NCBI GenBank assembly: GCA_017654935.2
Contig: CM065684.1
Coordinates: 55,760,617 to 55,824,616 of the forward strand
Length of the DNA: 64,000 nt
From: Phymorhynchus buccinoides
Lineage: Eukaryota > Mollusca > Gastropoda > Neogastropoda > Raphitomidae
Reading direction: 5' to 3'
How positions within the stretch are numbered: the first letter of the stretch is position 1; every line of letters starts with the position of its first letter. The position numbers and the translations under genes are program-made. Below, piece after piece: positions 1 through 11,145 of the stretch. Below the pieces are notes generated by a model, which was not told where the DNA came from, searched no databases, and saw only the letters and a list, made by a program, of their open reading frames with translations.

Positions 1-515
1 ACACCCTTTACAGAGATCGCAACACTCACGTTGCTCTGGTTTCCCAGAAATGAAGCCGTCAAAAAGGCGATTCCTCCTTGGCGGAGGTGCTGGAAGTCAA
101 ATTCTTTCACCCAAAGAGAAGGCGTTTTCAGTCTCTTTTTGAATGGCCGCCTGTGTTTAGACCAAATCGTTTGCACGAACTTTTCGCAATACAAGCCTTT
201 TTTTTCTTTCTTTTTAAAATTTTATACAATTTATCTAAAGGAGTTTCGCTCACAATAAACGAAAATATCTCCTTTTTTTTTTTACTGCACTACAAAAAAA
301 AGAAAACGCTTCAACCACAATGAGTGACCTCCACCCACCCCATCCAAAATGGCTACTATCTCCGCCAAGAAAGAAATCGCAGTTTTTTGACGGTTTAATT
401 TCTAGGAAACCAGAGCAAAGTGAGTGTTCTGATCCTTGAAAAGGCTGTCTTTCTGGTGATCTCGACGTGTTTCTTGCAAAACCTCATCCGTCCGAGTCCA
501 CCTTTAGGTTATCTT
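1..515. mobile_element. Foldback/TIR element, left end cut by window start
   Basis: Bases 1-85 (containing GAGATCGCAACACTCACGTT) pair with the reverse complement of about 358-450, and the similarity extends to the ACACCC end near 500. A solo one-armed relative lies at 26377-26735 in CDIN1 intron 2, with its mirror near 62150-62520. No coding capacity was seen. Confidence 0.55.
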
Positions 516-785
516 TCGCTCGGCGAGTCACGTGAGTACTGGAGCTAGCCTAGCCCGCCAATAGGAATTGTTCGGAAATAATTAAGGGGAGTAATTTCAT
601 GGTGTGTGGGAGTGATCTTGCCTAATCCAATCGGTCAAACAGAGGTAGTTACTCTACCACCAGGTAGATCCCCAGCTCTCGCTTCGTGTGTTTGAGCAGA
701 CATACAGCACTTAGAACACCGTGCGTCGGTCCTTCTAAAATTGATGTCATTTATATTTTTACGTCACATTTTGCAAGTTTATCAG
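516..785. other. No recognised gene or repeat
   Basis: Non-coding by inspection: short frames only, no familiar motif. Confidence 0.4.
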
Positions 786-1445
786 TTTGTGGCCACTGGC
801 CGGGTGCATCCCATAAGCGCTCGTTTTACCTACTCTCTAAAAGCGCGCGTCCAGAAAATGAAGCTAGAAAGAGCGCAATGTTTTGTCCAATAAGCGCGCA
901 TCCGTTGGAACCTAAGAAAGATCGAATATGTCAAAAAGAGCGCGCTGTAAAATGTGATTGAAACCCTAAATCCCTATCCCTAACCCTATCCCTAACCCTA
1001 ACCCTATCCCTAACCCTATCCCTAACCCTAGCCCTATCCCTAACCCTAACCCTATCCCTAACCCTATCCCTAACCCTAACCCTATCCCTGGTGAGAACGA
1101 TTTCACCTAAACCCTAACCCTAACCCTAACCCTAACCCTAACCCTTTTTCCCTAACCCTATCCCTAACGTGGTGATGTGTTGAATCGTGGACATATCGAA
1201 AGTTTCTTTCTCCAAAACAGCAAGAAGACTGAAGTTTAGCAAACAGACGAGTGCAAATGGTAAATGTCTGGTGAGAACGATTTCACCTATGCGCGCTTAT
1301 TAGCACGAAAACCACACATTCACGTGCGCTCTTTTTGGCATGAACACGCGCTCTTATTAGCATGCAAAATGCGCTCTTTTAGGTGCGCGCTTATTGGCGG
1401 TGCGCTCGTTTCGACTGCTCCGCACTGGCCACCCCTCATTTTTCT
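786..1445. mobile_element. Inverted-repeat block with GCGC-rich arms around telomere-like repeats
   Basis: The left arm (about 790-960) and right arm (about 1270-1440) both carry spaced AAGAGCGC and ATAAGCGCGC motifs, in opposite orientations, and both end in ACTGGCC near the outside. The centre is CCCTAA-type sequence. A 22-base segment beginning CTGGTGAGAACGATTTCACC occurs both inside the telomeric tract (near 1088) and just inside the right arm (near 1269). Element type unknown. Confidence 0.45.
962..1168. repeat. Interstitial telomeric repeat (CCCTAA/CCCTAT)n
   Basis: About 200 bases of CCCTAA hexamers (TTAGGG on the other strand) alternate with CCCTAT variants, broken once near 1090-1110. 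A shorter tract of the same kind lies at 16697-16743. Confidence 0.9.
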
Positions 1446-2337
1446 ATATAAAAAAAATGTTTGCAAGTCGCTGACTCGCATCCTGCAGTTTGAAGCTTCG
1501 ACGCCATTGTTGCATTGTTGCTATGGTATTTGACCGAGTAATTGAGACATAATTTTCACGAAGTGCTCTCCCCTAGTTTTTTCCCGAAAATCGTCTATTG
1601 GACGCCAGCTTTCCGTCAGTTTAGGAGCAGTCAGAAATGCTTAAGTGAAAACAAAGAAAATAAACCGAAACTTTTTCATTTCAATTTAATCAAATCATAT
1701 CAAATCAGATTCACTTTATTATCTCCCAAGGACAAATTTTGGGTAAAGGTCAAGATCTTTTTCTTGAAATGCAGGGGGGGGGGGGGGGGGCCGATTACTC
1801 AAATCAAATCAAACAAATCAAATTCACTTTACCTTTACCAAATTTTGTTCAGGTGCCAGAATAACAAAGACATCGACATTCAGCATGCATGAATAGGAGC
1901 AAAAGTTACACATAATACACACTTAAAGATACACATTATATGTGGATACATACACGTCTAAGGATAAGCATGCATAGTTTCTTTTAACACGATGAACACA
2001 CATTTAAACCTAAAAGGATCATGAGTTTAGGAGGTGGATGGATCTGGGGATGAAGGATTTCTGTGCCCTGGAGTTGACTTTAAAAGTTTTGTAGCGACGT
2101 CCAGAAGGTAATAGTTCGTAATGTTTGTTCAAAACATGGGAGGTGTCATTTACAATCTTCCTGGCTTTATGCTTGGTTCGTCTTTCGTACATCTCATTCT
2201 TGGTCTCTCTCTTTCCAACAACTTTACTACACACATTCACCACATCATCCAACACACGCTTGTATCTTCAAACACAGACTTCCAAACCAACACATAAAGG
2301 AAACAGTAAGCACAGACTCAATGCAGCTACCATAGTA

Positions 2338-2556
2338 GAGGGAAGACGGGGTAAAAAGCGCATGGGCGGGTAAGAAGCCCACCCCAATTATCTCATGAAA
2401 TGAAGCAAATTTCAGTCTCATTTTGCCCATGAGACGAGCGTTAATGTCTTAGCATTCGTCTCATGGGCAAATTTGACTGAAAATTTTCTTTATTTCATGA
2501 GATAATTGGGGTGGGCTTCTTACCCGCCCATGCGCTTTTTTTACCCCGTCTTCCCC
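2338..2556. mobile_element. Foldback MITE copy 1, TA target duplication
   Basis: A near-perfect hairpin about 219 bases long with termini GGGGAAGACGGGGTAAAAAG (left end reads GAGGGAAG), flanked by TA on both sides. It interrupts a LINE frame that continues when the MITE and one TA are ignored. Confidence 0.85.
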
Positions 2557-2685
2557 TACGTATGCAAAATGTTTGAGTTAATACCAATGTTTCTCAGTCT
2601 GTGCAAAATAAACAATCTTGATTGACATTTCTTATGTATGTTGTGTGTGTTCTTGTCGAAAGTCAATTTGTCGTCCAAAATGGTA

Positions 2686-2900
2686 GGGGAAGACGGGGTA
2701 AAAAGCGCATTGGGCGGGTAAGAAGCCCACCCCAATTATCTCATGAAATAAAGAAAATTTCAGTCAAATTTGCCCATGAGACGAATGCTAGACATTAACG
2801 CTCGTCTCATGGGCAAAATGAGACTGAAATTTGCTTCATTTCATGAGATAATTGGGGTGGGCTTCTTACCCGCCCATGCGCTTTTTACCCCGTCTTCCCC
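2686..2900. mobile_element. Foldback MITE copy 2, TA target duplication with adjacent empty site
   Basis: Same element as copy 1, flanked by TA. A tandem duplicate of the host LINE segment at about 3000-3045 lacks it and reads AATGGTACCTAAG across the site, which fixes the insertion point and the duplicated TA. Confidence 0.92.
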
Positions 2901-3060
2901 TACCTAAGTATGTGTATTCTGATACTCTTCAAAAATACAAATACTCATCAGTATAAACAATCTTGATTACCAACATTTCTTATGTATGTTGTGTGTGTTC
3001 TTGTCGAAAGTCAGTTTGTCGTCCAAAATGGTACCTAAGTATTTGTATTCTGATACTATT

Positions 3061-4880
3061 ACAAAGTGTGTATGAGTGTTTAGTGCGAGTACCGTATTCC
3101 AATGATTATAATTGATGTTACTCTCCAGTTGACCAGCTTTGACCCCGTTTCATCGTGTGGAATGCGGCATGAAAGCGCGGGCTGAGTCCCTCCCTATGCA
3201 TGCGCTCATATCATCACTGGCCTGAGCGCCTGAAACCGTGAACTATGAGCGCCTGAAACCGTGGTGATCAACAGCCCTAAAGCCTAAAACGAATGTGAAA
3301 TCCCCTCCTCTCTCTGAAAGCAAAAAGTTTTACTAGAAGCTTTACTAAGTTTGAATTGCGCAACTCTGAAAGTGTTAGCCTACAGACGCAGATAGAACTA
3401 TCGGACTATCTCTAACAATGCAGGATGATGACAGAAAGTACAATGCGATGTATGTTAAAGACCCACCAGATCACGTGTCAACATCACGGGTTTCACGGGT
3501 TTTCCCTCTTATAGCTGGTAAGAAATCTTGTTTTGACCAGGTTTGACTCCCATACAAATGTCCCCAAATGGAAAACAAAGCATCATTTTAAAGAGCAGCC
3601 TCAATTTGAAGTTGGGGAAATTTGTATGTGGGTCACAGCTACCAAACAAAAAGGTGCTTAAAATAGTGGTGGGTCAGTGGGTCTTTACGCATAATCAGAC
3701 GGGATTAAGCTAACAAAAAAGGGAAAATTAAACAAGCCTCCTATGTGATTACAAAGCTTGGAACAAATGCGCCCTAGGCCTATTGCACGCCCCGGCTTAT
3801 GCATAGGCCTCCAAGAAAGGAGAAGATGCAAGAAAAAAGGCCGCCACTGATTTTCCCTTTCTATTACCTTAGTTGAGTAGGTTGGAGGAACAGCAGCTGA
3901 CAGCAACAGACAGAAGCTGCCATGGTCAACTACACAAGCGCCTACAAATACTCATAAAACAAAACGGTCCCAAATTGACACACGGGTGAATGTTCATGAC
4001 ACTTTACAACTGACACACACATGCTTTCATCCTTTAAGAAAACGTGGTTAATCGTCTGTGTTTCTTGGCTCTATGTGCATCAGAATATCTTGTAATAGAC
4101 GCCTATTAGTCTGCCTACAATATATGATCAGTAATCTGCCTATCAAACAACACACGCATTTAAAGTTGTGCTTAAAACTAATCATACGTGAAAGCAATTA
4201 CTTACTTGATTACATCTTGAATATGTGTCCTATTTGTTGCCTGTGTTTGATTTAGGAGGTATGCCTGTTTATAATGTATGCCCTTTAACCAGTCGGCCTG
4301 TGCATAACTTATCACTTGTCTAGTTTTGCACATAAATGGCTTGCCTGCGTGCACTGTCGAAACATGCCAGCCTTCCATTTAGTGTGCCTGAGTGCAATTT
4401 TTAGCCCCCCCCCCCCCCCCCCTCCTCCTCTGCTCCTCGCCAGGCTTTGTGTTTTTTATCACCTATATGCACCTTAGATTATGACCATACTAGCAGGTGC
4501 CTGTGTGCAAATCTCTTTCCTCTCCCGCACCCCGCACCCCCACCCCGGCCGTATTCTTCTGTTTGTGTAGGGGGTCCACCCAGACGCTCATTGGAATGGA
4601 AGAAACAAGGGGCTTTTGGGATGGATAGGCCTACTAGTATTTGTGCACTTGAGCCACGTGTAGGTTACAATATCAAATGCTTGCCGTGGTTCACATAAAA
4701 CATAGAAAACACAGCCACTCCAGATGATAACCTGTCCGCCAATGGTCTGGATATCCGAAAATAACTTATCTTAAAAATTGTTTAAAAATGAAGAAGTCTC
4801 TTTCACTATTCTTTTTAATTGAATTATGTTGCATTGAGTAAGTCGGTTTCTACAAGGCCGGTGTTGACATTGCAACGGGC
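3061..4880. other. Non-coding stretch, no gene recognised
   Basis: Only short random frames. It contains a direct duplication of GAGCGCCTGAAACCGTG (about 3220-3262), a poly-C tract near 4407-4424 and TG-rich sequence. No domain or RNA gene seen. Confidence 0.5.
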
Positions 4881-6356
4881 AGACATGGCATCACATTACT
4901 TGTGGGACCTGAGCTCCAGGACGCCAAGAGAGAGGGGAGGAGAGCTGAGGAGCAGTGGCGTGTCACCCACCTGATGGTTCATTGGGAGGTGTTCCAGGCT
5001 GCCAGGAATTATGTCACGTATCTTGTAGACTGTGCTAAGTCCGCCTTTTATTCTTCGAAAATCCTTGCGTGTACCACAATCAAACAGCTATTCGCTGTTA
5101 CAAACAACATACTAGGTAAAGTGAACCACTCCCATTGAAGTTTAATGTAGAAGAACTCCCCCAGATATTCTCAGATTATTTCAGAACAAAAATAGCATTA
5201 ATTCGAGAACAACTTGATTCTTCCATTTCCGCATCTTCTCCAATTTCTGAAAAGATGTACTGTGGTCCTGTTCTTCAGCAGTTTAACCATGTAACTGAAC
5301 AATTTATCAAAGAACTGTGTTTGAGCACTGCCACCCAAACCTGTGAACTTGACACAATCCCCTCCCCACTGCTCTGTGAATGTATTGATGTTTTGCTACC
5401 ATATATTACCCATGTTGTTAATGACTCCCTGTTGTCTGGCTGCTTCCCCTCCTGTTTCAAACATGCCATTGTCCGACCTCTGGTCAAGAAACCCTCCTTA
5501 GATCAAGACAATCTGAAAAATTACAGACCTGTGTCTAATCTTTCTTTCCTCTCAAAACTCACAGAAAAAGTTGTCCTCTTTCAACTTCTTTCCCATCTTG
5601 AAGAAAACCACCTCCTCAACCCCCATCAGTCCGCGTACAGAAAGTGTCATAGCACTGAAACAGCCCTCCTTAAGATTGTAAATGACATCCTCCTTGCTTT
5701 TGATGACAACAAAGTATCTCTTCTGGCTTTATTATACATCAGTTCTGCCTTTGACACAATAGATCACTCCATCCTCCTTCATAGACTCCATGTCTCTTTT
5801 GGCATTCGGGGTTCTGCTCTTTCCTGGCTTGAGTCCTACCTGAAACATCGCACACAGACTGTCTGTGTGAATGGCAGATACTCAGGGCCTTCAGACCTCT
5901 CCTTTGGTGTTCCCCAGGGCTCTGTCTTGGGGCCCATTCTTTTTGTATTGTATGCTGCTCCTGTTTCTGGTGTCATTAGTAAGCATGCATTGTCCCACGA
6001 GAGTTTTGCTGACGATACTCAGATCAATCAGTCAGCCTCTCTTGCCGAAGTTGATGGGCTAGTATCAAGGACACAGAACTGTATAGCAGATATCAAAACA
6101 TGGATGACTGTTAATAAACTGCAGTTGAACTAAGACTAGACTGAACTTATGTTAGCCTGTCCAAAGAGATTACTTGGCCATCCATCTCTTCCAGATTATG
6201 TTGCAATCAACAACACTCCTGTCTCTCTGTCCCCCTCTGTTCGCAGTCTCGGAGTCACGTTAGATAAGACCCGCTCCCTCCAACAACATGTCTCAAATGT
6301 TTGTCGATCTGCATACCTTCAGCTCCGCAAAATAAGTTCTGTTCGCCACTATCTAT

Positions 6357-8212
6357 CAGTAGTAGGGGAACGACATCCAACACCCTTTTTATCACTTTGC
6401 GGCGCCTGTGGCCCTTCTGGATGACGTAGACGTGGTCACGTGGGGTAATGACGTCATTTCCGGTCAGGTGGCGCCTCAAAGCGCTTCCGGTGACGTAATA
6501 TAGACGTAACAATGGTTTCCGGTGAAGTTAGGCAACACTTTTTTCATATTTTCATTAATATTCATAATTTCATAATATTCATAATTCATAATTCCTCGAA
6601 TTGCTTCTGGTGACGTAATATAGACGTAACAATGGCTTCCGGTTACACGCGGCGAAGTTAGGTAACACTTTTGGAATGACATTATATGGTGAGGCCATAT
6701 GCGGTTATGTTGAGGTCAGGTAATGATGATGTAATAGTATTTGGTCATGGTGATGTTATATGGGGTTATGGTGAGGTTATGGCCGAGGGTCGGGTAAGGA
6801 TGAAGTAATAATAGTCGGTTATGGTGAGGTCAGGTAATGATGATGTAATAGTATTTGGTCATGGTGATGTTATATGGGGTTATGGTGAGGTTATGGCCGA
6901 AGGTCGGGTAAGGATGAAGTAATAATAGTCGGTTATGGTGAGGGCATGGGTGAGGTTCAGGTAAGGATGAAGTAATAATAGTCGGTTATGGTGAGGTCAT
7001 GGGTGAGGTTCAGGTAAGGATGAAGTAATAATAGTCGGTTATGGTGAGGTCATGGGTGAGGTTCAGGTAAGGATGATGTAATAATTTTCGGTCATGGTGG
7101 AGTCATAAACGCGGTTATGGTAAGGTCATGGGCAAGGTAAGGTAAGGACGATGTAATAATAGTCCGTCATGGTGAGGTTATATGCGGTTATGGTGACGTT
7201 GTAAGCATAGAAAAAAACCGTTTTGATAAAAAGTTATTTTAGAAAGTTAAAGAGTTAGACCACCCCCTCTGTGTTAACGTGGGGTTGGGACCACACATGA
7301 CATTATATTCATGATTTGAAATAATAAACATGTTTTGAATCAAGCGTACATACGGAGTTAATGACTCAGCTCCATGAAAGGGGAATTAAGTATTGCTAAC
7401 CCTAACAGGAGCTGCTCTACTTTCTACAGACGCACACACTAGGCAGTCCTTTTCAGGACTCACAGTGTGTGGTGTAAAGGATCCACCCCTACCTACAGGA
7501 TCGATCCCAACGACGGCGTTTCTTCCGACGGTTTTCTTCAATGGAGAAGAAGACCAGGATCATCCTCCGCCACTACAAGCTGCGCTGCTTGGTTCGAACC
7601 TCTGCCTACGTGTGTGCGCGTGCGCGTGCTTGTGCGCGTGCGTGTATGTGTGTGTGTATATGTAGACGTTTTGAAGAGGATGTGGCCTGTCTCTAAGAGT
7701 ATCTGTTCATCTTATGTACTGTTAATACGTGTGTTAGTTTATAATATGTTTTTATCCCCACGCACAAGATGAATTCTTCTTGTTATTAAGCCAATAAACA
7801 GATTGATTGATTGATTGATGATCACCATGACCAAATACTATTACATCATCATTACCTGACCTCAACATAACCGCATATGACCTCACCATATAATGTCATT
7901 CCAAAAGTGTTACCTAACTTCGCCGCGTGTAACCGGAAGCCATTGTTACGTCTATATTACGTCACCAGAAGCAATTCGAGGAATTATGAATATTATGAAA
8001 TTATGAATATTAATGAAAATATGAAAAAAGTGTTACCTGACTTCACCGGAAACCATTGTTACGTCTATATTACGTCACCGGAAGCACTTTGAGGCGTCAC
8101 CTGATCGGAAATGACGCCATTGCCCCACGTGGCCACGTCTTACGTCATCCAGAAGGGCCACAGGCGCCGCAAAGTGATAAAAAGGGTGTTGGATGTCGTT
8201 CCCCTACTACTT
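6357..8212. mobile_element. Non-autonomous hAT-like element with roughly 400-bp inverted repeats and an 8-bp target duplication
   Basis: Starts CAGTAGTAGGGG and ends CCCCTACTACTT, flanked on both sides by CTATCTAT (6349-6356 and 8213-8220). The arms (6357-6755 and 7820-8212) are highly similar and each contains two GACGTAATATAGACGTAAC motifs. The interior has a roughly 53-bp tandem array (6735-7195) and a later insert ending in (GATT)n near 7820. An 8-bp duplication and a CAG start fit hAT; arms this long are unusual for that superfamily. No transposase. Confidence 0.8.
6735..7195. repeat. Tandem array of about 53-bp units inside the hAT-like element
   Basis: Units carry GGTTATGGTGAGGTCATGGG and GTAAGGATGAAGTAATAATA, with seven or so copies of varying length. 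Low C content on this strand gives strong strand asymmetry. Confidence 0.8.
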
Positions 8213-8385
8213 CTATCTATTGACGCCACGAAAACTTTGGTCTGTGCTTTTGTTTTGTCTAAAATCGATTACTGCAACTCTCTCCTTGCTGGCCTTCCAA
8301 AGTATCTCATCAGTCGCCTCCAAAGAATTCAAAACAATGCTGCCCGATTAGTCCTTCAGTCTTCTAAGTATGAACATGTCACGCC

Positions 8386-8720
8386 ACATATCAGTGTCGC
8401 AGTAGTTGGATAGCCGTACGACCGAAGTTGGATGTGTTGAGTCGGGGTCCTTACGGCTTGGTAGGGGACAGAATACAATTAGTACCATGAAACGTATTTG
8501 TATATATATGCATGGTTTCCTTTGCATTGAAAATGAGGAATTCATAAGTATTTAACGTGTAACATTATTTAACCATAGTGGAGTACATAATACAATTATA
8601 GACCTAATCACATAGTTTTCTGAGTATGCATTGTAATTTATTTAGCAGAATGCTATGCTAAGCAGAATTCCCTAACGAAGAGGTGCAAATAAAATCTAGA
8701 AAGCTTGAACACATTAGACT
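8386..8720. repeat. Dispersed repeat upstream of NAT (paralogue of 15303-16077)
   Basis: It begins near CACATATCAGTGTCGCAGTA and runs to the AAGCTTGAACACATT near 8712. The other copy (15303-16077) matches throughout apart from the nested MITE. It ends the LINE reading at 8385. Confidence 0.75.
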
Positions 8721-8769
8721 TTCACTCAATTCAAACTGATCCACTTCTTTAGACAGAGGTTTTTCATTG

Positions 8770-8827
8770 TCAGTTCTATTCTTGTTTTTGTGTTCTCCAC
8801 AGTGATTCCCTCTTCATTCCAGCCACC
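8770..8827 (+). promoter_or_regulatory. 3' splice acceptor and Kozak leader of the NAT gene
   Basis: A T-rich tract ending in TTCTCCACAG at 8802 is followed by a 25-base leader and GCCACCATG. This fits a 5'UTR intron upstream of an intronless CDS. The upstream exon is not identified: the sequence immediately 5' is transposable-element debris. Confidence 0.55.
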
Positions 8828-9715
8828 ATGTTCAGCACACAGGAGGCCGTATCCTTCCTAGAAGACAACTGGGGAATCCAGCACGTGCAGCAACGTTTCC
8901 ATGACGACAACGACCGAAAAGCCCTGCTGGAGGAAATTTTGAAGTCAATCCAGGCCCACGTTCCTTTCCAGAGTGTGACGCTGATGGCTACACCACCTGA
9001 GCAAAGAAAACGGCCCTCCGTGGAACAAATCAAAGAAGAATGTGAAGCGGGCATCGGTGGACTATGCTATAGTATCAATGCCTTCACCTGGGGCCTGCTT
9101 AGAGGGATTGGGTTTGACGCTCGGCTCAATGCTTCAGGGGTCGCCTCAGCTGATGACCACCTCATTGTCATCATCTATAATCTGGAGAAAAAAGGTGTCG
9201 TTCATTTGGTGGACTGTGGATTTGGATTTGCTACATTCAGAGCCATAGATCTCAACTTCAAAGAGGAGTCTCCAGCGTTTGTTGATTCCTTTTTGGAGTA
9301 CAAGTACATTTTAGAGAAAGGATTTTATGTACGTATGCATGGTACCGACAAAGTCAAGGGCACTCTTGAAGAAATGGTGAATGTTGGTGAGGGTCGTTGG
9401 AAAAGGTTTTATTCTTTTGAGTTGAAACCATCAAACGACTTGTCCGATTTTGATACATGCTTTGACAAAGTGTTCACTATGCCGGGCCTCACACCATTTC
9501 ACCACTCAGGGAGAGCTATGGCCTACCCAAACAAAAAAGCAGTGATTCTGGTGAGCAACAAACTGATGGTGGAGGTGGAGGGGGGAGAGATGGAGACCAC
9601 TACTCTAGATGGAGACCAGGCCATTGTCGACAAATACCGCAGTTATTTTCCTTCCCTACCTGAAGAAGTGGTGAGCCGCGCTCTGAACCAATGGCGCAGC
9701 TTGAAACAAGATTAG
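8828..9715 (+). CDS. Arylamine N-acetyltransferase family protein (295 aa, single coding exon)
   Basis: The product is predicted to be a cytosolic enzyme that moves an acetyl group from acetyl-CoA to an arylamine, hydrazine or related amine through a cysteine thioester. The NAT Cys-His-Asp triad is visible: Cys80 in GGLCYSINAF, His111 in DDHLIVIIYN and Asp129 in HLVDCGFG. Order and spacing resemble human NAT1 (Cys68, His107, Asp122), and 295 residues is close to the usual 290 or so. The ATG sits in a strong GCCACCATG context, 26 bases after a polypyrimidine tract and CAG acceptor (8773-8802), so an upstream non-coding exon is likely and the coding part is intronless. The N-terminal domain is longer than usual before the catalytic Cys. 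The last codons (SLKQD) merge into a degenerate tandem repeat that fills the 3' flank. Family assignment is secure; substrate range cannot be read from sequence. Confidence 0.92.
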   Translation: MFSTQEAVSFLEDNWGIQHVQQRFHDDNDRKALLEEILKSIQAHVPFQSVTLMATPPEQRKRPSVEQIKEECEAGIGGLCYSINAFTWGLLRGIGFDARLNASGVASADDHLIVIIYNLEKKGVVHLVDCGFGFATFRAIDLNFKEESPAFVDSFLEYKYILEKGFYVRMHGTDKVKGTLEEMVNVGEGRWKRFYSFELKPSNDLSDFDTCFDKVFTMPGLTPFHHSGRAMAYPNKKAVILVSNKLMVEVEGGEMETTTLDGDQAIVDKYRSYFPSLPEEVVSRALNQWRSLKQD

Positions 9716-10090
9716 TGTATGTATGGACCAATGAAATTAAGTAACTTTAAAAACAAAACTTAATACCTGCATAGGCCAATGAAGCAGTTTGAACTGTAAT
9801 GTCTGCTTGGGCCCATGGAAAAGCTTGAAACAAATCTGGTTTACGCCTGGACCAACTGAAACTCTTGAAGCAATAATGATTGTCTGATTGACCAGCTTGA
9901 AACGCTATTCATGTCTGTTTGTACCAATTAAGTACATTCAAACATCACTAAGAAAAATGCGCACACTAACGGCATAGCTTGAAACAACGTCCAAGTCAAT
10001 ATGGACCAATACGATATTTTTAAACAAGAGTGAAGTCTGTCTAGACAAACTGAATAATTCAAAACAACATTGATGGCAGTGTGAACCTTA
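9700..10090. repeat. Degenerate tandem repeat of about 40 bp in the NAT 3' flank
   Basis: About ten diverged units each begin with a form of CTTGAAACAA and contain a form of TGGACCAATGAA. The first unit starts inside the NAT coding end (AGCTTGAAACAAGATTAG), so the stop codon lies in the repeat. Confidence 0.65.
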
Positions 10091-10149
10091 AGAATGCTGC
10101 ACCTGACAAAAGCACCTCCACATACTATCTCCTTTCAAGAGACACTAAA

Positions 10150-11145
10150 GCTTTTGTCTGTGCCTTTGTAGTATCCTGCCTTGATTACCGTAATGCACTT
10201 TTGTCTGTGCCTTTGTAGTATCCTGCCTTGATTACCGTAATGCACTTTTGTCTGTGCCTTTGTAGTATCCTGCCTTGATTACCGTAATGCACTTTTGTCT
10301 GTGCCTTTGCAGTATCCTGCCTTGATTACCGTAATGCACTTTTGTCTGTGCCTTTGTAGTATCCTGCCTTGATTACCGTAATGCACTTTTGTCTGTGCCT
10401 TTGCAGTATCCTGCCTTGATTACCGTAATGCACTTTTGTCTGTGCCTTTGTAGTATCCTGCCTTGATTACCGTAATGCACTTTTGTCTGTGCCTTTGTAG
10501 TATCCTGCCTTGATTACCGTAATGCACTTTTGTCTGTGCCTTTGTAGTATCCTGCCTTGATTACCGTAATGCACTTTTGTCTGTGCCTTTGTAGTATCCT
10601 GCCTTGATTACCGTAATGCACTTTTGTCTGTGCCTTTGCAGTATCCTGCCTTGATTACCGTAATGCACTTTTGTCTGTGCCTTTGTAGTATCCTGCCTTG
10701 ATTACCGTAATGCACTTTTGTCTGTGCCTTTGTAGTATCCTGCCTTGATTACCGTAATGCACTTTTGTCTGTGCCTTTGTAGTATCCTGCCTTGATTACC
10801 GTAATGCACTTTTGTCTGTGCCTTTGTAGTATCCTGCCTTGATTACCGTAATACACTTTTGTCTGTGCCTTTGTAGTATCCTGCCTTGATTACCGTAATG
10901 CACTTTTGTCTGTGCCTTTGTAGTATCCTGCCTTGATTACCGTAATGCACGTTTGTCTGTGCCTTTGTAGTATCCTGCCTTGATTACCGTAATGCACGTT
11001 TGTCTGTGCCTTTGTAGTATCCTGCCTTGATTACCGTAATACACTTTTGTCTGTGCCTTTGTAGTATCCTGCCTTGATTACCGTAATGCACGTTTGTCTG
11101 TGCCTTTGTAGTATCCTGCCTTGATTACTGTAATGCACTTTTGTC
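10150..11145. repeat. 47-bp minisatellite, about 21 copies, derived from LINE RT sequence
   Basis: The unit (CTTTTGTCTGTGCCTTTGTA...CCGTAATGCA) is a piece of the RT gene that surrounds it. In a single-copy LINE the segment is bounded by the direct repeat CTTTTGTCTG, exactly 47 bases apart. Copies are nearly identical, differing by a few point changes (TAG/CAG, GCAC/ACAC, CTTTT/CGTTT). Confidence 0.92.

Larger units (their letters stand above)
1690..3060 (-). mobile_element. Degenerate non-LTR retrotransposon (RT C-terminal half), twice hit by a MITE
   Basis: Minus-strand frames show the C-terminal part of a non-LTR reverse transcriptase protein, including YLGTILDDKLTF, ESVLTVSFMCWFGSL and LLPSGRRYKTF, running to the 3' side. 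The 3' end near 1690 has a TGATTTGAT-rich tail. MITEs at 2338-2556 and 2686-2900 split it, and a part of it (about 2975-3060) is duplicated in tandem. The same family recurs at 11968-13107. Confidence 0.75.
4881..8385 (+). mobile_element. CR1/L2-like LINE fragment (linker and reverse transcriptase), interrupted by a hAT-like element
   Basis: The plus strand encodes the endonuclease-RT linker (4902-5138), then an RT domain (5135-6133) with RPVSNLSFLSKLTEKV, QSAYRKCHSTETALL, GVPQGSVLGP and FADDTQ, all standard non-LTR RT blocks. A stop at 6131 and frameshifts show it is dead. The frame resumes on both sides of the insert: KISSVRHYLS before 6357 and SIDATKTLVCAFVLS after 8212. It ends where the repeat at 8386 begins. 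Confidence 0.88.

Noticed and set aside
10150..11145. CRISPR-like array (regular repeats)
   Set aside because: Units are contiguous with no unique spacers, derive from a LINE gene, and the genome is animal.
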